From: Triatoma infestans
Lineage: Eukaryota > Arthropoda > Insecta > Hemiptera > Reduviidae
Assembly: GCA_011037195.1 (NCBI GenBank)
Contig: JAAEAF010001100.1
Location: 18,212 to 82,211, forward strand
Reading direction: 5' to 3'
Length of the DNA: 64,000 nucleotides
The translations under genes were made by a program, and so were the position numbers. This document shows, in pieces, positions 10,416 through 20,790 of this stretch (positions are counted from its first letter, which is position 1; each line of letters starts with the position of its first letter). The notes beneath the pieces were generated by a model. That model was given only the letters and a program-made list of their open reading frames with translations, made no database searches and was not told where the DNA came from.

Positions 10416-10476
10416 AAACATGAGAAAAATTTAAATTCCAAACATATAAATAAATATAAATCTCTCTTTTAAATCG

Positions 10477-11330
10477 ATGCCCATGACGCGTCGGCAGGAT
10501 TTTGTTATGCATCACCATGTCTGCCGCAACTGCCAGTCGGACGGCCATCTTCATGAACGTTGCCGTTCGGAGCAGTCAAGCCATCTCTGCTCCTCCTGCA
10601 CCACACCATCCTGCACCTCCCGTCTCAGAGCGACCCACCATCACCTGAGCCTGCCACCAGTCGTCGCCCCTCGCCTCTCCCCTCGCTGCCTTCCTCCTTG
10701 TCTCATCTGGAGGCTGAGCGCGATACCTCCCCTCCACGCGTTCGGTCGGCCGATTGTCCATCACCGCTCCCCTCGTTACCGACCCGAACCCCTCATCGCC
10801 ACCAGCAACCCGCGGACGCATCCGTATGCGGCGCCCCTCTGACCCGCTCTCGTTGAACGCCACACCTCACCCGCCTTCACCCGTTCTCATGCCCACTGCT
10901 CGCCTTCGCCTGGAGAACCCACCTTATTGCGACCTCGCCCGCGCCTTGACTCCGGGAGTCACCTGACCATCATCACCTGCGCCTGCGCCCAGCGCCTCCA
11001 TTTACCGCTCCAACGCGTGAAGTCCAGAATATCCACTCTTGGCTCCAACACCTCTGCCCTCTCGCATTACCGCGCCACTGACTCCCTGATGCACCACGTG
11101 ACCGCCTCATCTCTCCGTACTGGTTCTTGTACTTGACAGCATCATTCCCCACACACCCTATCAGGCTCTAACGGTCAATTGGGCTCGTCTCAAGCACCTT
11201 GTCAGGCCAACTGTCGTTTTAACAAACCCGGGGATATTGATGTTCTCCTTGGGAATGATGTCCTTCCCTATCTTCTTTTTCCGGGTAGACTTCCCCCACC
11301 TTGCGCACTCCGGCCGCCTTTCACACCACT
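10477..11330 (+). pseudogene. BEL/Pao gag knuckle and protease region
   Basis: Opens with 'HHHVCRNCQSDGHLHERC', a C-x2-C-x4-H-x4-C zinc knuckle with the C-N-C spacing of BEL/Pao gag. After a Pro/Arg-rich linker, shifting frames give 'ITCACAQRLHLPLQRVKS' and 'ISTLGSNTSALSHYRAT', which resemble the aspartic protease region of the family. Further on 'NKPGDIDVLLGNDVLPYLL' matches its LLG flap-proximal end. No single frame is open across the region, and the catalytic DSG-type triad is not clearly preserved. Confidence 0.6.
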
Positions 11331-11462
11331 CTCGGCTGGCTTCTTTACGGGCCTTATCGCCCTCTTCCGTACCCGTAACGAGGGCGGTTCACCGCTTCCG
11401 TTCGCGACAATAAGCGGCCCCGCTCTCGCACTCCACGCCAATCCCCCTCGCCACCACCTCCA

Positions 11463-12560
11463 GTGGACACGCCGCTCTCTTCTGATTGTCCGTCGGAAGA
11501 CACCACCGCCTCGCTTCCCGCAGTTCTGGAGACTCTCTCTACGATCGCCATTTCTCCGTGCATCTTGGCCCCCCGCCCTTCTCAAAGTGAAGAGGAAGAT
11601 TTAAACCAGATCGTATGCCGCTTCTGGGAGGTAGACAAAGTTTCCGAGAATCTACCTCTCACCGCCGACGAACGCCCCTGTGAGAATATTTTCTCCCGCT
11701 CGGCCCAACGTTCCACCAGTGGACGGTACATCGTGTCTCTTCCCCTCATTGATGACCACATCGGGGTCTCCGTCACCGTCGCCACTCGCCAGTTCCTCCG
11801 GTTGGAAAAGCGCCTGAAGCAAAACCCCGCCTTACGCGCGGCGTATAGTAAATTCAAGCGCGACGATCTGGAGAGCGGCCAATGGAAGTGGTGCGTGCCA
11901 ATGACACGCCGCCCTTCCTATACACCATACTATATCCCGCATCATGCGGTTCATTGCCCAGACGACCCACCTACTAAGTTGCGGGTCGTTTCAACGCCTC
12001 CTGCGCCTCCTCTAACGGTCGTTCCCTGAAGGACCTCTTACTAACCGGTCCCAAACTTCAGGCCGACATCGCCACACTCCTCCTACGTTTTCGCCTTCAC
12101 GCCTTCGTTTTCACCGCCGACATCCGGCAAATGTACCGCCAAATCCTGGTCGCTTCCGAGCAACGGGATTCTCAGCGCATGATTTGGTGATTCTCTGATC
12201 AGGAGCCCATCTTATCCTTCCGCTCTAACACAGTGCGTCTCGGCTGCGCCCTATCTCGCCCTGCGCACTCTCCGTCAACTGGCAATTGATGAAGGGGATA
12301 AGCATCCTCAAGCTCGGGCCACCCTTCTCAATGACGTGTACATCGACGATGTTCTCACCTGCGCTTCGTCAGAGTCAGAAGCCCAAGCCCTACGCGCCCA
12401 ACTGCAGCAGCTACTCATGGCGGGCGGGTTCGAGTTGCGAAAATGGGCCTCCAACTCTCCCGCCCTCCTGCAGGGCCTTCCGCCCGACTATTGCCGCTTC
12501 CCCCGTCTGAGGATCCGCTGTCACTGGATCGCGACCCGGTCCTCAAAATTTTGGGGCTAA
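11463..12560 (+). pseudogene. BEL/Pao reverse transcriptase
   Basis: The first 188-codon frame carries the pre-RT block 'ICRFWEVDKVSE'-like sequence (with C for I), 'GRYIVSLPL', 'RFLRLEKRLKQNPALRAAYS' and 'YYIPHHAV'. A frame change follows near 11990, where 'KLRVV' should run into the motif containing FNAS. Then come 'HAFVFTADIRQMYRQILVAS' (motif A) with a stop soon after, and 'VYIDDVLTCASSESEAQ' (motif C, YIDD) followed by 'FELRKWASNSPALLQGLP'. The FELRKW block is characteristic of BEL/Pao. Two or more frameshifts and an internal stop disable it. Confidence 0.75.
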
Positions 12561-12599
12561 GGTAGAACTCCACTGCGGGCACCTTCTTCTACGCCATCC

Positions 12600-13085
12600 G
12601 ATGAGTGATCCCGCCTCCACCAAACGCACCGTCCTTACTCCCGTCACGTTCCGCGCCAAACTGTTATTCCGCCAGCTATGCCGCCTCCAATTGGAATGAG
12701 ATCAAACCTTGCCCGAGAAGCTCATCGCTCCTTGGCATGATTTCCAGAGTCACCGCCCGGTTCTTGGCAACCTTCAAATACCGCGCCTATTGCCCGCCGT
12801 TCATCCCTCGTCTGTTCACCATCTTGTCGGCTTCTGCGATCCCTCCGAATCCGGATGCGCAGCGGTCGTGTATTTACACACCACCACCGCAAATGGTCAC
12901 CATCATGTCCATCTTCTTACCGCCAAATCGAAGGTGGTCCCTAATAAAACCATCTCCTTGCCGCGCCTGGAGCTCCGCGGCGCCCACCTCCTCGCCAAGC
13001 TTCTTCACGTGGTCAACACGCGCATGCTTCCCCACCTCGGCGCCTTACTGTTCTCCGACTCCTCGGTTGCACTCGCCTGAATTCG
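12600..13085 (+). pseudogene. BEL/Pao RNase H
   Basis: After an RT connection segment with a stop, the 123-codon frame starting at 12709 gives 'PEKLIAPWHDFQSH', 'LVGFCDPSESGCAAVVYLH' (first Asp), 'TISLPRLELRGAHLLAKLL' (Glu) and 'LLFSDSSVALA' (second Asp). This set in this order is the BEL/Pao RNase H. The frame closes at a TGA right after SVALA, where an intact element would continue into a W-L block. Confidence 0.75.
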
Positions 13086-13356
13086 CGGTGAGAGTCACCG
13101 GTGGAAGACCTTCGTCGGCAATCATGTGGCCAAGATCCAAGATCTTCTTCCGCATAACGCGTGGCACCATGTCTCCTCCCAGGGTAACCCTCCTGGCTGT
13201 GCGTCGAGTGGAATCGTGCTCCATCATCTCCTTGAGCATCCCTTGTGGTGGAAGGGGCCTTAATGGCTCACCGCCGCTCCCGCGTCCTAACCTCGTGCCC
13301 TCGCGCCTCTCGATGAGGAGTCCATCGAGCAAGAGGCCAAATTCCCCGCCTCGCTT

Positions 13357-14824
13357 GTGCTCGTCGCCGCCACCGAGGACACCATCTTTGACCACTTCTC
13401 TTCGGTAATGGCTCATCAGCGTGTCACCGCCTATTGTCTGCGCTCCTTCTTCAACTACCGCAACCCCTCTACCCACCGCATCGGATTCCTCACCGCCTCC
13501 GAGCTTCAAGACGCCACTCTCGCCCTAATGTGCCAGGCCCAATCCACGCACCTGGATAAAGAGATCCAAGGAGCCCGCGACCCGCACTCCCGGCACCGGC
13601 TGGTGCGCCAACTCCACCTATTCGTCGATGATGAGCAGGTACTCCGCGACGGCGGGCGGCTATCGTCTGCCACCTTGCCCTATGGTTTCCGCCACCTCGC
13701 GTTGCTTCCCAAGAAGCATCCGCTCACTCAGCTTATCATTGACGACGCCCGTATTCGCCTTCTGCACGCCGGAGCTCTCGCCATTCACGCCTATATCCAC
13801 CGCCATTATTGGATCCTGGATGGACGCTATGTGGTGCGCTATCGCATCGGGAAATGCAGCCGATGCTTCACTGCCAAACCGCGCCCCGTCATCCAACCCA
13901 TGGGCAACCTCCCCCCACAACGCGGCACCGCCGCCATCGCTGGCCCCTTCGCCATTTCTTGTGTTCGCCTCCGCGGCGCGGTGTTCACTAAAGGTTATTT
14001 GGTGACCTTGATCTGCTTCACTACCAAAGGCGTACACTTCGAGATCGCCTGGGAGTTGTCTACATCCGCCTTCCTCGTCGCCTTCCGCCACTTTACCGCT
14101 CGTCGTAGGCTCCCTACCACCATCTTTTCCGACAAAGGAACCAATTTCGTCGGAGCCCACAACGAACTTCGTGAACTCGGTCCCCTTTTGTGTGATGAAC
14201 GTCACCAACAAGCCGTCTGTCGCGCTGCCGCTTCCGCTGGCATTGGGTGGAGGTTTATCCCCCCACCCAGTCCCCATTTTGGAGGCCTCTGGGAAGCGGC
14301 TATTAAATCCGCCAAGCACCACCTCACCCGCGTCGTGGGGTGATCAACGCCTCACTTACGAGGAACTACTCACCGTGACTACCGACGTCGAGGCGATCTT
14401 GAACTCGCGGCCTCTGTGCGCCCTCTCTTGCGGTCCGAACGATCCGGAACCTCTTACGCCCGGCCATTTTCTTGTCTTCCGCCCCCTCACCCCGCCTCCT
14501 GAGCGCGACGTTACAACCCTCAATATGAATCGCCCTTCCCGTTGGCAGTTAACCACCGTATCCAACAGGACTTTTAGAAGCGTTGGCGCCAGGAATATCT
14601 TCACACCCTCCAACGACGCACGAAGTGGCTTCTCCCCGCTACGGAGGTCGCTCCCGCACCGTCGTCATCGTCCATCAGGACAATGTCCGCAGCGCCAGTG
14701 GCCTTTAGGCCGCATCACCGCCATTCATCCTGGACGTGCCTCCATCAGCTGTGTCGCCGATGTCCACACCGCTTCCGGCACCATCCGACGTCCACTCGCC
14801 AAACTCTGTCCGCTCCTGTCCTAG
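13357..14824 (+). pseudogene. BEL/Pao integrase and C-terminal region
   Basis: The 328-codon frame ending at 14343 starts before the zinc-binding part ('RIRLLHAGALAIHAYIHRHY', 'GKCSRCFTAKPR'). It runs into the catalytic core with 'TTKGVHFEIAWELSTSAFLV', 'IFSDKGTNFVGA' (second Asp) and 'PHFGGLWEAAIKSAKHHL' (Glu). Where the family has the first catalytic Asp (in a SDLTS-like block) this copy has Glu (WELSTS), so the core looks inactive even apart from decay. After a frameshift at 14343 the C-terminal part continues to 14824 with 'LTYEELLTVTTDVEAILNSR', 'DPEPLTPGHFL' and 'RPLAKLCPLL', all typical BEL/Pao. Confidence 0.8.
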
Positions 14825-14829
14825 TAACC

Positions 14830-15400
14830 GCTTCAGGGCGGGCGGGAAGTTGGGTCGGTGGTTATTGCCCCCAGGTCTCCTGCTCGCGCGCGCGCTTTTC
14901 GTTCGTACGTGCGCTTTCTTCGTACACTTATCTACTTCCGCCTTTATTCTCTCCAGTTTTTTAGAAGGGTCAGTTTTCCGAATATTGCATTACTCCAACT
15001 AATGTTCCTTTCCCCACTACTTCCGTTTGCACATCCGGCCAATGCCTTGTGTTCTACTCATCTTGCCTCCAATTTTCTCGCCGATACCTCACTCTTCTTC
15101 CGGTGCTCTAAGAGATCGCATCTGTGTGTTTGTCAGTTTCTGTACACTTCGCCTTTTAGACGCCCTATTTCAACTCGTCTTTTGTTGTTTATTAAAAGAG
15201 TGTACGCGCCTGTTTCGCCTCACGTGTTCGCGCCGGCGATATTCAGTGATTGGTGTACGCAATTAAAGGTTACACCCCCGCGCTTTCACCAACAAGTGAA
15301 CGCATCGTCGCGCCTTCGCCACGTCGTGGACATTACTACTTCGCCACTGCGATTATCTGCTTCAACGAGCCCGGAATTCCTCGCCATCACTACATCCTCA

Positions 15401-15459
<59 letters not shown>

Positions 15460-15660
15460 ACATACAGACGTACACGCCATATCTTCCTTGACCGTCCACC
15501 TATCGCCTCAATGTCGCCGCTATCCAGAGGTAAGTCGTAACCCTTTCATTTGCATCCTTTTTCTTTGATTTTATTTATTTGTTTATTTTATTATTCTAGT
15601 TTTATACCTAGATGGCGAGGTACGTTCGCCACCTCGCCTTGGGTGTCTGCCGCGCAGACA
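14830..15660 (+). other. BEL/Pao 3' end, possible 3' LTR
   Basis: A purine-rich stretch near 14834-14852 (GGGCGGGCGGGAAG) follows the pol stop by a few bases and could be the polypurine tract, with an LTR starting near 14853. The end is not fixed, because no 5' LTR is present to compare. The interval contains a long CA tract (15402-15464) and a perfect splice-donor string AGGTAAGT near 15529. Confidence 0.4.
15402..15464. repeat. (CA)n microsatellite
   Basis: About 30 CA units, nearly pure, ending in 'catacacacatac'. Confidence 0.95.
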
Positions 15661-15934
15661 ATGCCGTTAATTTCACTTCAATATTTCAAACCATTACCGA
15701 CATATTCACACATAAAGATTAAATTTTCGTCGTTTTTTTCCTATTCTTTGTTTCATAAACTAAAATTAAAAGCGGATTTTCTTATTGATTTCTAATAAAT
15801 AAAAGAGTTCAAATGCTGACAACACTTGAAACCTATTTTAGAACCATAAGGGACTTAAAAATCTGGTAAAACATAATTAAAACAACACAATATTCCAGTT
15901 TATTTACAAAAATCTATAAAAAAATACTTCCTAT

Positions 15935-16300
15935 TTATTCAAAATGACCTCCTTGGCCTGACTGACACGAGCTCAGTCGCTGCCCAACAGATGAAGTTGA
16001 TAACCGTATCATGTCTGCCGGAATTGCTAAGCAGGTTTGGATTAAGTCTTCTCTAAGTGCTTCTGGAGTTGTTGATTCCCTGACATAAATTTTTTCTTTG
16101 AGATAATCCCCCAAAAAAAATTCAAGAGAGTTAAATCTGGAGATCTAGAAGGCCAGTTTACCGGTCTCTGTCTCCTGACCCAGCGGTTACTGAACATCTC
16201 ATTCACTTTTCTCCTCGCCAGATCGCCAAATTTAACGACTTTAAATGGGGCACCTGGGTTTAAATGGGACACCTGTGTATTGTCAATCGCAAAATCAAAA
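15935..16300 (-). pseudogene. DDE transposase C-terminal fragment (IS630/Tc1-mariner-like)
   Basis: The minus strand reads 'RRQRPVNWPSRSPDLTLLNF' followed by 'FWGIISKKKF', and then in another frame 'ESTTPEALREDLIQTCLAIP', 'ADMIRLSTSS' and a terminal 'QGGHFE' with stop. The WP-RSPDLTPLDFF-LWG block and the GGHFE end are those of an insect transposase family often annotated with a DUF4817 domain. Only about the last 110 codons remain, with a frameshift near 16080. Terminal inverted repeats are not recognised. Confidence 0.65.
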
Positions 16301-16429
16301 TTACTATCTTAGGAAAACTTTTGTGTTTCCTTTACAAGATATTAAAAAAAAAAAAAAACAGTAAAGTGTCACTGGAGGGTGAAATTTTGTCCGAAATCTT
16401 CACGTCTGACAATCCCTGATGTTTATCTA

Positions 16430-16560
16430 TTATTATTATTTTTCTATTTAAGGCGAGTCAGTATCGATGGTCATTGGCGCCCGTAGTCTTTCCAATGCAC
16501 TGCCGGCCTCTGGACAGTGTTCTTTCGTTACAGACAACACTGCCCTCACAATATTCTTAT
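16430..16560 (-). repeat. S1 SINE 3' fragment
   Basis: Reverse-oriented copy of the 3' half of the repeat at 23404-23625: 'cagtgcattggaaag', 'gggcgccaatgaccatcga', 'tgactcgccttaaat'. The tRNA-like head is absent. Confidence 0.6.
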
Positions 16561-17520
16561 AGCCCAAGCGATTCTGGCATAAGATGGATGGGTGTTTCTT
16601 CTACTGTGTTGTAAACACTATAAATAGTGTTTGCTCCATAAACCCAACATGTAGAGATGCCTCCTTTAACCAAATACCCAGTAAGGAAAGCGAATGCCTG
16701 AGAGATCAAAAAACCCTAATGAGTAAACTCAAACCTGCTGACAACCAACTAAGCTCATCAGTGGGGATCAATACTGTGAAGCCGTCCATTCCTTGAAGCT
16801 AGACAGACATGAGCCCAAAGACACGCCAATAACCGTCTAGGGATCAGTGAAGGGCAGAGAAGGGCCTAATCTGACCAACCTATCCACCACCTTTTTCATT
16901 TCACGAGACTCCCATGTGATATCTAACATATTGAATTCTCATTCAGTTTGATCTTCTTTGCAATTTTATAGAGATCATCAAAGTGTATCACTTATCGATC
17001 ATGAATCCGATCGCTGCGACTTATTTTCAGATAAACCTAATCAATGTGATATTCATCACTTTTTATTTTTCTCCAAAGTGCGAAAAAAATAACAATTAAA
17101 AATCAATTTGGCTTTTAATTTCAGTTATTGAATAAATCTTATTCTATTTATACTTCCGGAGCAGAGAGGTAGGAAGAGAGAAAAGAGAGAATCAACCAAA
17201 TTATTTACCTTGGACCCACAGAGGTGAAAGATTGAATTTTGTTTATTCAAGAACACAGTTGGGTATACTGTACCCAGTTTTACCATTCCACCAATAGACT
17301 TAAAGTTGGCCTCCTCCAGTTTGTAAAGTCCATCAGAGTTCACTTTTAGACAGACTCTCCTTCTCGCTCTCTCTCTTTCTCTCTTTCCTCTCTCTCCCAC
17401 GTCTTTCTGTGGCATCTTGGTAACTCTCTCTTCCTCACTCTTATTTACCTAACCACCTTCACTTGCATCCCACTACAAACCTACTAAAACTTCCCTCTTT
17501 TTACTTTCTCTTATTCCTAG
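16560..17520. other. No recognisable gene
   Basis: 16580-16800 has a short open frame without a recognisable motif. 17350-17400 is CT-rich. A 96-codon minus-strand frame at 17125-17415 matches nothing I know. Confidence 0.4.
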
Positions 17521-17529
17521 TAAGAAGGA

Positions 17530-17631
17530 GTTTTGAAAATGTTTCAAATTTTTGAAATTGATTTTTTTTTTACCGGAAATACATGTTTTGAGGTCCCCTG
17601 AGTGTGACAAACAATGTTTCGAGCGAATATT

Positions 17632-17675
<44 letters not shown>

Positions 17676-17690
17676 GTGTGAAAAAATAAC
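17530..17690 (-). repeat. DR1 dispersed repeat with embedded (GT)n
   Basis: Reverse-oriented DR1: 'accggaaatacatgttttga', 'ggtcccctgagtgtga' and then a (GT)n tract at 17632-17671, in the same relative position as the CA tract of other DR1 copies. Confidence 0.65.
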
Positions 17691-17699
17691 TCAAAAACA

Positions 17700-18524
17700 A
17701 AACATTGCAAATCAGATTTGAGATTCCTTTACAAACCATCACCAATCATATTTAACAATGAGGTTTTAGTCAAAATCCTTCAACCGGAAGTGCATCAACA
17801 GAATCATAACGCATGTGCGTGACAGAAACATAACGTTGAAGTCAACTCTCTTACACGAACTACTCTAACGATTTGATGATAACCAACAAAATGAAGCACA
17901 TTACGACGGATGAACCAAGTATGTTACTCTGTCTGTGTGGACAAATGCATTAGCAGAGTTAATTTTAGAGCAGAGTCCTTGACTATTCTGTTCTACTTTT
18001 AATGTTAATACAAAATATCTATATTTTGATATATATATGCATATTTGTGTACATAGAATAGCAGTAGATAAGGTATAAAATACAAGTAATATACATTTAT
18101 ATAAGAATGGAGAGGAAGTAAAGGAAACATGAGCAGGAAGCAGACGGAAGTATGGACACACATAATGAGATGGGCAAAATGCACAAAAGCAATTTAGCCA
18201 CGTAATGGATTCCTGGCAGGCATAGAATAGCCCTGCCCCCAACTCTTTATACCTGTCAGGTACTAACCCCTTTCAATTAATTTTTTTTCATCATTTTCTT
18301 ATATATATATATATATTATAATGAAGAAAATTGAAAAATGATACAACTTTATGTGCAATTTCTTCCCTTGCTATTTTATTATGTTCCTTAATAGATGAAA
18401 ATACTTCGTATAATAGAATAATAATAATAATAATAACAATAAATAGTTTTTAATATTATTCTTATAATAATATAATAGAGGTTAGCTCACTTAATTTTAC
18501 AAAAATTGTTTGCATACTGACTCT

Positions 18525-18559
<35 letters not shown>

Positions 18560-18590
18560 AAAGATGTATATTCATATACATATTATCAGA
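17700..18590. other. No gene; simple repeats
   Basis: Contains (TA)n at about 18300-18317, (AAT)n at 18417-18437, and (CA)n followed by (TA)n at 18526-18560. No supported coding sequence. Confidence 0.5.
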
Positions 18591-18690
18591 GATGTTTTCC
18601 GTGATTGTCTGTCTCATTTTGTGGTCATTCACCGGTATCGGGCTTTCGCCCATCAACAGGTTGTCTTGATAAACAGTGTGATAACATAGA
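18590..18690 (-). mobile_element. Penelope-type 3' end fragment with decayed hammerhead (family B)
   Basis: Aligns by eye with the Penelope 3' end at 5010-5100: 'attttccgtg', 'ctgtctcattttgtggtcat', 'accggt' and 'gggcttt-cgccca'. On the minus strand the hammerhead core reads CTGTTGA, stem II GGGC/GCCC, GATA, ACCGGTG. Three core positions are changed, including the base at the cleavage site. A related copy with the same downstream sequence ('ttgataaacagtgt') lies at 47885. Confidence 0.5.
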
Positions 18691-18849
18691 TTTGCATGGA
18701 GCAAAATCAATTATTGCACAGATTGACCGCAAAATGAAGCAGCTAGATCGCAAGGTAAATAGGATTAATAGTACAATAATAGAAGCTTATGCAGGTTCGT
18801 GTCCTGAGTATGAGGTAACCAGCAAGAGAGTCCAGAGTGGGCTGCAAGT

Positions 18850-19821
18850 CTGAATTACCTTAAATAAACAATTGAGGCGTTGAAAAGGAAGGTTAGGGTT
18901 ATCAATGCTGATGAGAACTGGGATCAGTACAAACCAGCAAAGAGTGAGTGTAAAAGAGAAAGATTGGGAGGATGAAAAGGGAAACATACAGGACTCTCTG
19001 CGAGAGCCTCCAAAGTGAAGAAGAACTCAACAGGATCTTCAAACAATTGTGTAAGAGCGGGAAAACCTCGCTGGATAGCATAAGACGATTACAATGGACG
19101 CTGGATCAGCCAATGGATGATTACCCACAACTGTTGATGGGAGTGGCGCACTCCATCCTCCTCTATGGCGCCGAAGTGTGGGCGGATGCCTTGGGGAGGG
19201 AGGCCCACAGAAGAAGGCTTGCCCGGGTACAGCGGTTGGGCGCGCTGCGGATTGCCTCGGCCTACCGGACTGTGTCGGAGCCAGCAGTATTGGTGATAGC
19301 CGGGGTAATCCCAATCGCGTTGCTGGCGCGGGAGAAAAAAAGGATATATGAGAGGAGGGTGGAGGGCGCCGGGAGAGCCGCTGCGCGGGAAGAAAGGCGA
19401 CGCACCCTTAGGATGTGGCAGGCGCTATGGGAGGGGGACTCGAGGGGCCGTTGGACGGCCCGACTCATTGGAGATGTGGAGAGGTGGGTCGGGAGGCCGC
19501 ATGGGGAGGTGGACTTTTATGTCACTCAGCTCCTCAGCGGCCACGGATGCTTCGGGTCCTACCTCCACAGGATGAGGATCCGGGAATCGGGTGATTGCCT
19601 CTACGGATGCGGGATAAGTGATGATGCCTGCCACACCTTCTTCGGGTGTGGGAGGTGGGAGAGAGATAGGGTTGCCTTGGAAGAAAGGGTGGGTCGGCTG
19701 ACCCCCGACAATGTGGTCGGGGCAATGCTGACGAGCGAGGTGACCTGGGGGCTGGTCGCGGCATTTGCCAGGGAGGTCCTCCGTCAGAAGAGGATCGACC
19801 TGGCTCGGAGCTAGGCCTATT

Positions 19822-19875
<54 letters not shown>

Positions 19876-20790
19876 TTTTGTAGAACGGAGGAGCCCTAAT
19901 GGGCAAAGTTTTAGGCCTAGTTCTGATGAAGTGCCGTGACCGGTGAATCCAGGCTAGGCTAGTGCCCGGAGGAGGGAGAAAAAAAAAAAAAACACAACTA
20001 TGACTAGGTGTTGAGGTTAATGCGTAATGCTGGATATACAGTTACCGCATAATAAGGAAATACTTGGAAGGAAACGTTGACCTTTCCATCAACGCCTGTA
20101 AAGATGCACTAGGAGTAGGGAGATACCAGTAAGATCGTAACACTCAGAGGGCAGATTGGCCCCTTTGGAAAGTTTAAGCCGCAGGGTATGGATGGCCTCA
20201 TAGAAGAGCCCTCATACTCTAGTCCTCATAACTCTAATCCCCTCTAATCCTCATAACTCTAGTCCTCATACAAGAGAGTTGCAACATGCTTGAGGCTCAG
20301 TTTTAGAGAATTACAAGGATTCATTCCCAAACCTCGGATTGGATCATTTAGTTCCTAAGGATCAGCCTTACAACCCTCATGTTGAAGGGACTGGAGAAGC
20401 TGATTAATGTATGGATTGTGATATAAAGAACACTCTCCATGGTAATCAAAATGCTTACCAGTCAGGAAGATCTACCGGGACGGCCTTCCATAATTTGGTA
20501 GGGAGGACTGAGCATTCGGTAGAGTCTAGGGAGTTTGCGATAGGTTGCTTCTTCGATACAGAGGGGTCTTCAATTGCGTGATTCATGAGAAAATAAGGGT
20601 GCTATTGGGAGTGTACGGGTGTTCACGGGAGTTACGAGTGTTACGGGAATTGTTGTAGGAGTTGGATTTAATAGATAACGTAATATAGTAGTCGATTGAT
20701 AGATTGCTGGGGAAGTTTTTTTAGGATAGATTTATTTTTTTTTTTCTGGAGGAATAAAGCCTTGGGCGTCCATCATTAATAATAATAATT
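18850..20790 (+). mobile_element. Old R1/I-like LINE remnant, interrupted by a younger LINE
   Basis: Before the interruption the plus strand reads linker-type sequence ('CESLQSEEELNRIFKQLCKS', then 'QWTLDQPMDDYPQLLM') as found between endonuclease and RT in LINEs. After it, from about 20150, there are RT blocks in shifting frames: 'KPQGMDGL', 'GLEKLINVWI', 'NAYQSGRSTGTAFHNLVGRT' and 'FAIGCFFDTEG' (motif A, with D-G where a catalytic D-x-x-G is expected). Beyond motif A it runs straight into a tail 'gcctt-gggcgtccatcattaat' with TAA units near 20790, so most of RT and everything after it are deleted. Confidence 0.6.
19144..19992 (+). mobile_element. R1-like LINE, 3' piece of ORF2 with poly(A)
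   Basis: A GC-rich open frame (to the stop at 19814) encodes an R1-clade ORF2 C-terminus: 'HSILLYGAEVWADALG', 'RLGALRIASAYRTVSEPAV', 'LVIAGVIPIALLARE', 'GCFGSYLHRM' and the finger 'CLYGCGISDDACHTFFGC'. The frame upstream of about 19144 belongs to the older LINE. The 3' UTR holds a long T-rich run (19826-19879) and ends in poly(A) at 19979-19992. 'cacaactatgactagg' after the poly(A) resembles 'cacaactgttgatggg' at 19129-19144 and may be a diverged target duplication. No frameshift breaks the piece, so it is younger than its host. Confidence 0.65.

Larger units (their letters stand above)
2250..10440 (-). mobile_element. I-superfamily-like LINE (EN-RT-RNase H), interrupted by two insertions
   Basis: A single minus-strand non-LTR retrotransposon runs from an endonuclease start near 10410 to a C-terminal Cys/His finger at 2389 and an A-rich 3' end near 2250. 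Its parts, in order, are apurinic-type endonuclease, reverse transcriptase, RNase H and zinc finger. Two later insertions interrupt it, at 3027-3238 and 4978-9071. Both sit between target-site duplications. If each insertion plus one duplication copy is left out, the RT block 'SPGKDQIHYSIL' and the RNase H block 'ISDSISALYKL' read through in frame, so these pieces belong to one element. Without the insertions it is about 3.9 kb, near the size of one LINE ORF2. Frameshifts and stops make it dead. No ORF1 is visible, because the sequence beyond 10470 belongs to a BEL element. Confidence 0.8.
10470..15660 (+). mobile_element. BEL/Pao-like LTR retrotransposon, GC-rich, 5'-truncated and decayed
   Basis: The base composition rises sharply at about 10470 and falls again near 15600. 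Pieces in the standard BEL/Pao order are readable on the plus strand: gag-type Cys/His knuckle, aspartic protease region, RT with YIDDV, RNase H and an integrase with BEL-type sequence. Frameshifts and stops are frequent, many from small indels. No 5' LTR or gag N-terminus is visible, because the sequence upstream belongs to the LINE. The strong preference for C and G at third positions contrasts with every neighbouring element. Confidence 0.75.

Noticed and set aside
15286..15540. Open frames rich in alternating Thr-His or Val-Cys
   Set aside because: They are translations of the (CA)n tract. The same applies to frames at 17473 and 63073-63371.
15520..15540. Host gene exon ending at a perfect splice donor AGGTAAGT
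   Set aside because: No acceptor, no recognisable coding sequence, and it lies in the likely 3' region of the BEL element.
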